Shown: positions 1-5,603, counted from the first letter of the stretch. The stretch: 5,951 bases of DNA from JABCPE02 sp963517805 (GCA_963517805.1 CAUQHD010000101.1:1-5951), one strand, 5' to 3'. Numbers and translations are program-made. The notes: a model not told the origin generated them from the letters alone.

Positions 1-385
1 ATTTTCTGTTATCCAAAACCTTTTGAGCAACTTCAAAACCAAGGTTTATCTTTCTTAAAGCCTCTTCATCGGTCAGATTTTCATTAGCACCCATAGGTTT
101 AAAAGCTTTTATTTCCCTTTGCGCTTTAAGATATTCACTAAGAAGTTTCTCCACAGTATCTTTTTTCTCACCAGAAAGCTCTAATTCTTTGATAATTTTA
201 TTAACACTCAACTGCTGAATGAAAGCCATCTTCTCTTCATGGGTCATTTTTTCAAAATGATGAATATGGTCTTTCTTGTCCTCGTGGTGCTTTTCATGGT
301 GTTTTCCATTGGATTTTGCATTGTTCTTTTGTGCAGAAACCAGCATTCCAAAAGATAAGGCTAATAAGAAAAATATTTTTTTCAT
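1..385 (-). CDS. Secreted His-rich Spy/CpxP/CnrX-like protein, probable sensor of the ECF system (3' end outside window)
   Basis: About 128 codons are visible; the ATG is at 383-385 and the frame is open to the left edge, so the C-terminus is missing. Residues 1-18 form a signal peptide (MKKIFFLLALSFGMLVSA, cleavage probably before Q19), so the protein is exported to the periplasm. Residues 29-49 carry eight histidines (29, 30, 33, 34, 40, 42, 43, 49). The rest looks helical and charged, with 'LSGEKKDTVEKLL' near 70-82 and 'LTDEEALRKI' near 104-113, the pattern of small all-helical periplasmic Spy/CpxP/heavy-metal-sensor proteins. In flavobacteria, such proteins encoded directly after an ECF sigma and anti-sigma pair are commonly named 'sensor of ECF-type sigma factor'. 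It starts 15 bases after the anti-sigma stop, so it is probably the last known gene of that operon. Inferred role: it senses an envelope or metal signal and modulates the anti-sigma factor. The metal ligand role of the histidines is not proven. Confidence 0.72.
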   Translation of the reverse strand, partial: MKKIFFLLALSFGMLVSAQKNNAKSNGKHHEKHHEDKKDHIHHFEKMTHEEKMAFIQQLSVNKIIKELELSGEKKDTVEKLLSEYLKAQREIKAFKPMGANENLTDEEALRKINLGFEVAQKVLDNRK

Positions 386-400
386 TTTCAATGTTTTTAA

Positions 401-910
401 TTAATATAAATCTAAAAAGGTGTCTTGTTCGTAATTAGTGACTAACTCCTGAAGTTCCTCTTCGCTCATGACATTGAGAACCTCTTCCATTTTGAGTTTT
501 GTAGAAAGATTTTTCACTTTCTGTTCAGAAACAGCATCAGAACTCTGCCCAGCAAAAGATGTTTTTGATTCTGTATAGGGTTGATTCTCTACCGTTTCTT
601 GATTTATAACATCCACTTGATATTCAGCATTTTGCTCTTGATTTAGAGTGGAAACATTTTCATTTTGAACCATCTGAGGATTTTGTATCACTTCCACATT
701 TTTATTTTTGAAATTCACAAAAAACGAAATCCCAAAAACCACCGCTATCGCAGCCGCAGAAGCCCACGCTGGGTTTATCTTGAACCTTTTCACAGGTCGT
801 TTTTCTACCCTTACCGTTTTATCCAAAACTTTTTTCTGCATTTCCTCGAAAAAGTTTTCTGGCAGTTCAGGCGTTTTTCGTTCCCATTTTTCTATATCTA
901 TTTTTTTCAT
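401..910 (-). CDS. Probable anti-sigma factor, single-pass membrane protein
   Basis: 169 residues. The N-terminal part (1-45) is charged and helical ('LPENFFEEMQKKVLDKT' at 16-32) and ends in a basic cluster, KRPVKRFK (37-44). One hydrophobic segment follows at about 47-67 (PAWASAAAIAVVFGISFF). The positive-inside rule puts the N-terminus in the cytoplasm, where it could bind the sigma factor, and residues 68-169 in the periplasm. The periplasmic part has a low-complexity N/Q/E-rich linker (about 70-130) and then a probable amphipathic helix near the C-terminus (about 131-160) ending in DLY. There is no zinc-binding HxxxCxxC motif, so it is not a ZAS-type anti-sigma factor. Its ATG lies 2 bases after the stop of the ECF sigma gene, which implies translational coupling. 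The anti-sigma function is inferred from position and topology, not from sequence family recognition. Confidence 0.72.
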   Translation of the reverse strand: MKKIDIEKWERKTPELPENFFEEMQKKVLDKTVRVEKRPVKRFKINPAWASAAAIAVVFGISFFVNFKNKNVEVIQNPQMVQNENVSTLNQEQNAEYQVDVINQETVENQPYTESKTSFAGQSSDAVSEQKVKNLSTKLKMEEVLNVMSEEELQELVTNYEQDTFLDLY

Positions 911-912
911 TT

Positions 913-1467
913 TTAAAATTCTTCGCTATGGTCTAAAATATACTGTTCTATTTTGCTTTTCGCATAGTGATAGTTGGTTTTCAGTGTACTTACTGACATA
1001 TCCAAAATCTTGCTAATCTCCTCATACGGCAGGTCATCATAATACCTCAGCGTAAAAACCATCCGTTGTTTCTCTGGTAGTTTTTGTATCGCATCTTGTA
1101 GTAAAAGCTCTATCTCATCTGCATTTCTCCCGCTATTTTCTGCTTTTTGGTTTTCTAGATAGACATCTGCATCCTGCTCCGTTTTCTGCATTTTTTTCAC
1201 CTTATTCAGATATTGCAGAGCCTCGTTAGACGCTATCCTATAGAGCCATGTATAGAGCTGACTATCTTTCTTGAATTGTGAAAAATTCTGATAGACTTTG
1301 ATAAAAGTTTCCTGCAAAACATCCTTTGCGGCATCTTCATCATCGACCAGCCTACGAATATGCCAATACAACCGACTCTGATATGCATTCATCATCATAC
1401 GAAGTCCTTTTTCTTGACTTTCAGCACTTTGCATGAGAAGGATAATATCTTCATCTTTTACCTTCAT
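913..1467 (-). CDS. RNA polymerase sigma factor, ECF (sigma-70) family
   Basis: 184 residues, a normal ECF length. Region 2 spans about 23-92: 'AYQSRLYWHIRRLVDDEDAA' (28-47) and DVLQETFIKVY (49-59) form the core-binding and -10 recognition helices, and 'LYTWLYRIASNEALQYL' (71-87) matches the usual W-x-x-x-I-A-x-N element. An acidic linker (95-118) leads to region 4 (about 119-175), with LPEKQRMVFTLRYYDDLPY (130-148) and the helix-turn-helix 'EEISKILDMSVSTLKTNYHYA' split over 149-169. It directs RNA polymerase to envelope or stress promoters. It is the first gene of a cassette with an anti-sigma gene 2 bases downstream and a periplasmic sensor gene after that. The start ATG at 1465-1467 gives the expected N-terminus. 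No upstream Shine-Dalgarno sequence is seen, as is usual in this group. The ECF subgroup was not determined. Confidence 0.95.
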   Translation of the reverse strand: MKVKDEDIILLMQSAESQEKGLRMMMNAYQSRLYWHIRRLVDDEDAAKDVLQETFIKVYQNFSQFKKDSQLYTWLYRIASNEALQYLNKVKKMQKTEQDADVYLENQKAENSGRNADEIELLLQDAIQKLPEKQRMVFTLRYYDDLPYEEISKILDMSVSTLKTNYHYAKSKIEQYILDHSEEF

Positions 1468-1522
1468 TGGTTTTCTATTTGTTTGATGATTTTTTTTGCG
1501 AAAGGTTAAATCTAAATTAAAA

Positions 1523-1553
1523 AAAATTTAAATATAACTGACAGTTATAACAA
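1523..1553 (-). promoter_or_regulatory. Predicted promoter of the ECF sigma operon
   Basis: Read on the minus strand, TTG (1551-1553) is followed by a 20-base spacer and TAAATTTT (1523-1530), which matches the Bacteroidota -7 consensus TAnnTTTG at seven of eight positions (last base T instead of G). The leader to the sigma ATG would be about 50 bases. The spacer contains a 17-base palindrome, listed separately. An alternative -7 box, TATATTTA (1529-1536), has a less suitable spacing of 14 bases. Autoregulation by the ECF factor itself cannot be excluded. Confidence 0.4.
1533..1549. promoter_or_regulatory. 17-base palindrome in the sigma operon promoter, candidate operator
   Basis: TATAACTG-A-CAGTTATA is a perfect inverted repeat with 8-base arms and a single central base. 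It lies 66 bases upstream of the sigma start codon and within the spacer of the predicted promoter, a common position for a dimeric regulator site. No regulator gene is visible next to it, so the binding protein is unknown. Confidence 0.4.
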
Positions 1554-1614
1554 CGAAAAAATGCCCAAAAGATAGATTCTTTCAGACACTATTATTTTAT
1601 TTTCAGAAGACAGA

Positions 1615-1770
1615 TTATCTTTTAGCTCTTGCTTCGCTAACTGTCAATCTTTTTCTTCCTTTTGCTCTTCTTGCAGCTAAAACTCTTCTACCATTAGGTG
1701 TAGACATTCTTTCTCTAAACCCATGTTTGTTTCTTCTCTTTCTTTCTGATGGTTGGAATGTTCTTTTCAT
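1615..1770 (-). CDS. rpmH: 50S ribosomal protein L34
   Basis: 51 residues from the ATG at 1768-1770 to the TAA at 1615-1617. The sequence starts MKRTFQPSERKRRNKHGFRE and continues with RMSTPNGRRVLAARRAKGRK, the invariant core of bacterial L34. It is very basic, as expected for a small rRNA-binding protein of the large subunit, placed near the polypeptide exit region. No rnpA or dnaA gene is next to it, although many other bacteria have that arrangement; here the upstream neighbour is an unknown gene and the downstream one is the ECF sigma factor, 147 bases away. It has its own promoter (1852-1881) and a leader of about 75 bases. Identity is certain from sequence. Confidence 0.98.
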   Translation of the reverse strand: MKRTFQPSERKRRNKHGFRERMSTPNGRRVLAARRAKGRKRLTVSEARAKR

Positions 1771-1835
1771 TTTATATACTTTTTCTTGTAAGAGGTAGCA
1801 TTACTGCTCCATTACTTTTTAAACTTAAAATTATT

Positions 1836-1849
1836 CTCCCTTTTGAGAG
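1836..1849 (-). other. Small hairpin at the predicted 5' end of the rpmH transcript
   Basis: On the minus strand the sequence CTCTC-AAAA-GGGAG can fold into a 5-base-pair stem (one U-G wobble) with an AAAA loop. It lies directly at the predicted transcription start of rpmH. It could protect the 5' end or affect translation, but it is short and may be chance. Confidence 0.25.
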
Positions 1850-1851
1850 TG

Positions 1852-1881
1852 CAAAGATAATTATTTTTTTCTACTAAGCAA
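1852..1881 (-). promoter_or_regulatory. Predicted rpmH promoter
   Basis: On the minus strand, TTG (1879-1881) is followed by a 19-base spacer and TATCTTTG (1852-1859), a perfect match to the Bacteroidota -7 box TAnnTTTG. Transcription should begin near 1845-1848, giving a leader of about 75 bases before the rpmH ATG. This is the best-matching promoter in the window, in keeping with high expression of a ribosomal protein gene. Confidence 0.65.
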
Positions 1882-1929
1882 GAAGATTTTTATTTTATTT
1901 TATGAAAATTTCTTGGATAGGAAAAGAAC

Positions 1930-1960
1930 ACAATGTATAAACAAATATTTTACATATTGT
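1930..1960 (-). terminator. Possible weak terminator of the unknown gene
   Basis: An imperfect inverted repeat, ACAATGTA (1930-1937) with TACATATTGT (1951-1960), pairs over 5 plus 3 bases with a 2-base bulge. It lies 22-52 bases after the stop codon of the 1983-2561 gene. The stem is AT-rich and no clean T-run follows, so the call is weak. Confidence 0.22.
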
Positions 1961-1982
1961 AAAGACACCTAAAACAGAACTT

Positions 1983-2561
1983 TTACTCATTTTTTATTAT
2001 CTCTGCCATATCCAGCAAATATTGGAAATTAAAAATTTTATCATCCCCCTCATTATATAGCATTTCCTGCACATAATCTCTAATATCTTCATCCTCAAGT
2101 GCAGGATAGTAATACTCCTCCCCCAGTACATTATAATCTCGTTTCACACACCATTTTTTCTGTGGGCATAACTCTCGGATATACTCGCCATATAGAATGA
2201 TAATGGGAATTTCATATTTCTGAGAGCCATCATAAGAAATTTCTTCTCTAATTTCTTTTAAAATTTTAAGTATATATGTTTCTTCTCCTAATCTGGATTT
2301 ATCAATTTTGATTGACAAATTTTCTTGCAACACAGCTAAATAATCATCAATATAATTTTCTATATTTATGATTTTATATTGGTCTGCAAGATAGTTCTTC
2401 GCCAGTTCATTCGGACTGAAAAAACCTTCTATTTCATCAGGTAAACAAACTCTTTGGTTAAGTTTGAGATAATATTGTTTAAACAAACCATAATCTCCAA
2501 ATTTTGTTATTTCTTTTCCGTTTTCATACTCTATAATTTCTCCTGTATCAAGCAATAGCAT
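1983..2561 (-). CDS. Hypothetical acidic protein, possible immunity-type protein
   Basis: 192 residues from the ATG at 2559-2561. I do not recognise the family. It has no signal peptide and no membrane segment, so it is probably cytoplasmic. It is acidic (about 40 D/E against 22 K/R) and rich in tyrosine (about 20). The N-terminus (MLLLDTGEIIEYENGKEI) reads like a beta hairpin. The middle (about 68-118) is helical. A hydrophobic strand, IPIIIL (118-123), leads into YGEYIREL (124-131), and W137 follows within CPQKKWC. The pattern strand - GE-I - Trp with an acidic surface recalls small immunity or SUKH/DUF-type proteins, but this is only a resemblance. No toxin partner is visible on either side. 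It is transcribed on its own, divergently from nrnA and upstream of rpmH. Confidence 0.75.
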   Translation of the reverse strand: MLLLDTGEIIEYENGKEITKFGDYGLFKQYYLKLNQRVCLPDEIEGFFSPNELAKNYLADQYKIINIENYIDDYLAVLQENLSIKIDKSRLGEETYILKILKEIREEISYDGSQKYEIPIIILYGEYIRELCPQKKWCVKRDYNVLGEEYYYPALEDEDIRDYVQEMLYNEGDDKIFNFQYLLDMAEIIKNE

Positions 2562-2646
2562 ATAGCTTTATTTCTCATTACTCAACGGCAAGAAAATAAA
2601 ACTCGGTTTCATTTTTTATTGTTTTTCTAAACTAAATAACTTAAAA

Positions 2647-2654
2647 CAAATATA
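2647..2654 (-). promoter_or_regulatory. Predicted -7 box for the unknown gene
   Basis: Read on the minus strand this is TATATTTG, a full match to TAnnTTTG. It lies 86 bases upstream of the ATG at 2561, giving a leader of about 80 bases. No TTG was found at the usual distance further upstream, so only half of the promoter is supported. Confidence 0.35.
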
Positions 2655-2716
2655 CACAAGAATTTAGAAAGTTGAAATCTTTATACAAGAACAAACTTTA
2701 ACTTGTCTATAATTCG

Positions 2717-2747
2717 TTGGTTGTTAAAAATTATATAAATATATTTG
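2717..2747 (+). promoter_or_regulatory. Predicted nrnA promoter
   Basis: TTG (2717-2719), a 20-base spacer, then TATATTTG (2740-2747), a full match to the Bacteroidota -7 box. A second TTG at 2721-2723 would give a 16-base spacer. Transcription would begin near 2753, leaving a very short leader of about 10 bases before the nrnA ATG at 2764. Confidence 0.55.
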
Positions 2748-2763
2748 TAAAATATTTCAGTTT

Positions 2764-3768
2764 ATGTTTAGTAAAGAGGCTTTGTCAGAGATAGAAAATC
2801 TGATTTCAGTAAAAGAAAAAATAGTAATCGTTACTCATTACAATCCTGATGGAGATGCCATCGGGAGTAGTCTTGGGCTAAAGCATTTCCTTAGAAACAG
2901 AGGGGTAGAGGCGGAAATCATCGTTCCTAACGACTTCCCAAAGTTCCTAAAATGGATGCCCGAAGCCAAAAAAATAACCATCGCAGAGTATAAAAAAAGA
3001 AAAGCCATAGAACTGATAGAGGTAGCTGATGTGGTATTCTGCTTGGATTTTAATACTTATACGAGGATAGGAATGGTAGGCGACTGGGTAAGCAACTCCA
3101 AAGCCGTTAAAATCCTGATAGACCACCACCAGCAGCCTGGTGAGTTTGATTTTGTCTATTCTGATACCAATATTCCTGCTACTTCGCAGATGGTTTATCA
3201 TTTTATAGAAGCGTTGGGACAGGAAAATTTAGTTGATGAAAACACCGCAAAATGCCTATATACAGGGATAATGACTGATACGGGAGGCTTTCGGTACCGT
3301 TCCACAAGCGCGACTACACACAGAATTATCGCGAATTTAATAGAAAAAGGTGCAAATCCTGCCGAGATTAGTTCTAACACTTGGGATAATAATACGGTGA
3401 GCCGTCTGAAACTGCTTTCCTTGATTTTAGGGCGAGTAGAATTGGTAAAAGATAGTGAAGTGGTTGTTCTTTGGCTGAAACGAACAGAACTCCAAGAATT
3501 TGGCTTTGAAAAGGGAGATACTGACGGCTTTGTAAATTATGGGCTGAGCCTCGCTGGCGTGAAAGTTTCGGCTTTCTTTATGGAAGACCTTTATGAAGAT
3601 TTTATCAAAATATCTTTCCGTTCCAAAGAAGATGTGGATGTCAATCAGTTCGCTAGGAAATATTTCAATGGCGGCGGACATATCAATGCCGCTGGAGGAA
3701 AATATTTTAAAAGTATAGAAGAGACCATAGAAGATTTTAAAGAAATCGCTGAAAATAAAGGTTTTTAA
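2764..3768 (+). CDS. nrnA: DHH/DHHA1 family nanoRNase / pAp phosphatase (NrnA-like)
   Basis: 334 residues, the usual length for bifunctional oligoribonuclease/PAP phosphatase NrnA. The DHH domain fills about 1-200: THYNPDGDAIGSSLG (24-38, with H25, D29 and D31 as metal ligands), VVFCLDFNTYTRIG (90-103, D95), the signature DHH (120-122), and GIMTDTGGFRYRSTSATTH (168-186, D172). The DHHA1 substrate-binding domain ends with NGGGHINAAGG (302-312). All expected catalytic residues are present, so the enzyme should be active. Known members use Mn2+ to degrade RNA oligomers of 2-5 nucleotides to mononucleotides and to convert 3'-phosphoadenosine 5'-phosphate to AMP; some also cleave pApA from c-di-AMP breakdown. 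It has its own promoter and stands alone on the plus strand, convergent with the TPM gene, 17 bases away. No signal peptide; cytoplasmic. Confidence 0.92.
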   Translation: MFSKEALSEIENLISVKEKIVIVTHYNPDGDAIGSSLGLKHFLRNRGVEAEIIVPNDFPKFLKWMPEAKKITIAEYKKRKAIELIEVADVVFCLDFNTYTRIGMVGDWVSNSKAVKILIDHHQQPGEFDFVYSDTNIPATSQMVYHFIEALGQENLVDENTAKCLYTGIMTDTGGFRYRSTSATTHRIIANLIEKGANPAEISSNTWDNNTVSRLKLLSLILGRVELVKDSEVVVLWLKRTELQEFGFEKGDTDGFVNYGLSLAGVKVSAFFMEDLYEDFIKISFRSKEDVDVNQFARKYFNGGGHINAAGGKYFKSIEETIEDFKEIAENKGF

Positions 3769-3779
3769 ACTTTTATTTT
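3752..3779. terminator. Bidirectional AT-rich hairpin terminator between nrnA and the TPM gene
   Basis: AAAATAAAGGTT (3752-3763), loop TTTA (3764-3767), AACTTTTATTTT (3768-3779): a 12-base-pair stem with one G-T wobble. It spans the nrnA stop codon (3766-3768) and ends 7 bases before the stop of the convergent TPM gene. It is T-rich in the 3' arm on both strands, so it can serve both directions, although a separate T-tract is lacking. Confidence 0.5.
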
Positions 3780-3785
3780 ATTAGG

Positions 3786-4592
3786 TTACCATCCTCCGCT
3801 GGCTCCACCACCGCCGAATGTACCACCGCCACCAAAACCGCCAAAGCCACCGCCAGAACTTCCTCCACCAGAAGATGGAAAGCCCCAGAATGTACCAGGG
3901 AAACTACTTCGCCCCCTGCGGGAAATAATAACATCATCAAAGGTATTATATCCGCCGCCTCGTCCGCCGCCGCCTTTGTCACCATATTTGATTAAAATTA
4001 TCATTATTACGATAAAGGCAACAAAAATCAAAACAGCCACCATTGCAAAGTCTCCTTCTTCTTTTTTCTTTTTCTGCGGTTTAAATTTCCCCTGTGTAAC
4101 TTCCATCAAGGCGTTTACCCCTTCATCTATTCCCTCGTACCATTTCCCTTGTTTGAACTTGGGAATGATAAGGTAATCTATAATCTGCCCAGCAACAGAG
4201 GCCGTCAGGTATTTTTCCACAGCTCTCCCCTGCTGTATGGAAATTTGTCTATCTTCGGTAGCAATCAGAAAAACAACTCCATTGTCCACTCCCTTTTTTC
4301 CAATTCCCCAAGTCTGCCCAAATCTAGTAGCGAGAAAGTTAATATCCTCCCCCTTTGTAGAAGGAATGATAACCACCTCTATTTCCGTAGATGTGCTATC
4401 CTCAAATTTTATCAACTTCTGATTCAGCAGTTCCTTTTCCTCCGAAGAAAGAAGCCCTGCCTCATCATACACAGGATAAAGCACTTTCGGTTTTTCAGGA
4501 ATAGTATACTGAGCTGAAAGACTGCTACCTACACTAAGCAACAAAACCCATACGAAACCTCTAAGAAAATGTAATATCATCTGGTAATTCAT
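3786..4592 (-). CDS. TPM-domain membrane protein with glycine-rich C-terminal tail
   Basis: 268 residues from the ATG at 4590-4592. This start is preferred because GAGGAAAA lies 9 bases upstream; a GTG at 4605-4607 and an ATG at 4578-4580 are alternatives. Residues 1-27 are a signal peptide (hydrophobic core FVWVLLLSVGSSLSA, cleavage before Q28). The TPM domain (Psb32/YgcG type, formerly DUF477) covers about 39-170: YPVYDEAGLLSSEE (39-52), STEIEVVIIPS (68-78), FGQTWGIGKKGVDNGVVFLI (91-110) and QQGRAVEKYLT (120-130). A basic KKKKEE stretch and a membrane helix (about 183-201) follow, then a glycine/serine/phenylalanine-rich tail (206-268) ending GGW. This is the usual layout of such proteins: exported TPM domain, anchor and disordered tail. 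Its biochemical role is not established; TPM proteins have been linked to phosphatase activity or photosystem/membrane complex repair. It overlaps the upstream TPM gene by 32 bases and is last in the lemA operon. Confidence 0.88.
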   Translation of the reverse strand: MNYQMILHFLRGFVWVLLLSVGSSLSAQYTIPEKPKVLYPVYDEAGLLSSEEKELLNQKLIKFEDSTSTEIEVVIIPSTKGEDINFLATRFGQTWGIGKKGVDNGVVFLIATEDRQISIQQGRAVEKYLTASVAGQIIDYLIIPKFKQGKWYEGIDEGVNALMEVTQGKFKPQKKKKEEGDFAMVAVLIFVAFIVIMIILIKYGDKGGGGRGGGYNTFDDVIISRRGRSSFPGTFWGFPSSGGGSSGGGFGGFGGGGTFGGGGASGGW

Positions 4593-4986
4593 TTGGGTTT
4601 TCCTCACCGACAGGAAAATACTTTTTCAGTTCTATTCCTGTCGCTAAAATTCCATTTTTCAATCCTTGCAAATAGTCTCCTTTCGCAAAATCTGCCACCA
4701 TCTCAGCATGAATTTTATCCCAAAAACTCTGGCATACTTTCTCATGGATACCTTTGTCGCCGATGATGCTCAGATATTTTTGAGCAAAATTAACATGAAA
4801 AAGGACAGCATTTCTATTCTTGGTTTCATGCATTTGCAACTTCTCAAAAACCTCCCATGCCACACGCTCACTCTCCTGCTCTGTGGAAGAATCTATATGC
4901 ACACGGATTTCTCCTGTGGAGTGATTTTCCGCAGTTTTTATAGCTTCCACCAAAGCCGAAACATCAGTATCTGAGAGATGGTTCAT
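4561..4986 (-). CDS. Small soluble TPM-domain protein
   Basis: 141 residues, consisting of almost nothing but a TPM domain: STGEIRVHI (23-31), TKNRNAVLFHV (55-65), IIGDKGIHEKV (74-84), W89 and F100-xx-G103 are the typical elements. It lacks the signal peptide, membrane helix and glycine-rich tail found in the next gene, so it is probably cytoplasmic. Its ATG lies 5 bases after the lemA stop and its end overlaps the next TPM gene. The triplet LemA - short TPM - long TPM is common in Bacteroidota, which suggests that the three act together at the membrane. The function is unknown beyond this association. The C-terminal 15 residues (GEENPNELPDDITFS) are acidic and look disordered. Confidence 0.86.
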   Translation of the reverse strand: MNHLSDTDVSALVEAIKTAENHSTGEIRVHIDSSTEQESERVAWEVFEKLQMHETKNRNAVLFHVNFAQKYLSIIGDKGIHEKVCQSFWDKIHAEMVADFAKGDYLQGLKNGILATGIELKKYFPVGEENPNELPDDITFS

Positions 4987-4991
4987 CTTTT

Positions 4992-5603
4992 TTAGTCTTT
5001 AAATACCTCTGGCGCTTTAGAAGCTCCTTCATCAGCTTTGAAATATGGTTTTTCCTTGAATTTAGAAAAAAATGCCACAAAAATATTTGTAGGGAAAGAC
5101 TCTACAAGATTATTAAACTTCTTCACGGCATCATTATAATATACTGTTTCTGTTCTTATGCTGTTTTCTATCGCGGTATATTCTCTTTGGAAATTAATAT
5201 ACTGCTGGTCTGCTTTCAGCTCAGGATATTGCTCTGCTACAACCATCAATCTACCCAAAGCTCCTGTTAATTCTCCTTGCGCTTTTTGGAATTTCGCTAA
5301 ATCTTCCTCCGTCATATTCGTTGGGTCAATAGTCACCTGTGTAGCTTTTGATCTTGCCTCTATTACTTTGGTAAGTGTTTCCTGCTCAAATTTAGCATAA
5401 GATTTCACGGTATTTTGCAGATTTGGAATAAGATTTGTTCTCTTCTGATAAACAGTTTCCACATTAGACCATTTGCTCAAAACCTCGTTATTTTCAGTAA
5501 CTAAAGTATTATACTTACTTGCTCCCCACAAGCCTATCAATACAAAAAATCCAATAACAACTAGACCTACTGTCCCTATTCCAAAACAACCTTTATTATT
5601 CAT
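4992..5603 (-). CDS. lemA: LemA family membrane protein
   Basis: 203 residues, normal for LemA. The N-terminus holds a single membrane helix (about 9-28, GTVGLVVIGFFVLIGLWG) preceded by a short lysine-containing end, so the helical body lies on the other side of the membrane from the first residues. The family signature is clear: KRTNLIPNLQNTVKSYAKFE (54-73) and VIEARSKA (80-87), then VVAEQYPELKADQQYINFQ (121-139), TAIENSIRTETVYYNDAVKKF (143-163, split) and ESFPTNIFV (168-176). LemA proteins form long helical bundles; their molecular task is unknown. In this operon it precedes two TPM-domain genes and is probably their membrane partner. It starts 58 bases after the waaA stop. Confidence 0.93.
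   Translation of the reverse strand: MNNKGCFGIGTVGLVVIGFFVLIGLWGASKYNTLVTENNEVLSKWSNVETVYQKRTNLIPNLQNTVKSYAKFEQETLTKVIEARSKATQVTIDPTNMTEEDLAKFQKAQGELTGALGRLMVVAEQYPELKADQQYINFQREYTAIENSIRTETVYYNDAVKKFNNLVESFPTNIFVAFFSKFKEKPYFKADEGASKAPEVFKD

Noticed and set aside
85..385. Histidine-rich protein as a nickel storage or metallochaperone protein
   Set aside because: The signal peptide, Spy-like helical body and position after an ECF/anti-sigma pair fit a periplasmic sensor better, though metal binding remains possible.
708..1016. Plus-strand open frame across the sigma/anti-sigma junction
   Set aside because: It is antisense to two well-supported genes, and its product is rich in F, S and Y without domain features, as expected for a shadow frame.
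1567..1623. Inverted repeat AAAAGATA / TATCTTTT around the rpmH stop codon as a terminator
   Set aside because: The arms are only 8 bases of A/T-rich sequence and are 41 bases apart with no consistent inner stem; probably chance.
3786..3975. Clustered CCGCC/CCACC repeats as a possible repeat array
   Set aside because: The repetition is explained by glycine codons of the TPM protein tail on the minus strand; no regular unit or spacers.
3773..3985. Minus-strand 70-codon frame in the glycine-rich tail region
   Set aside because: An alternative frame of the repetitive GC-rich tail DNA, giving an A/V-rich product; not a gene.
4149..4517. Plus-strand open frame of 122 codons antisense to the long TPM gene
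   Set aside because: No recognisable motifs; it overlaps a clear TPM domain on the other strand.
4593..4607. GTG start at 4605-4607 for the long TPM protein
   Set aside because: It would add five residues ahead of an already complete signal peptide and increase the overlap with the upstream gene; the ATG at 4590-4592 has a GAGG upstream.
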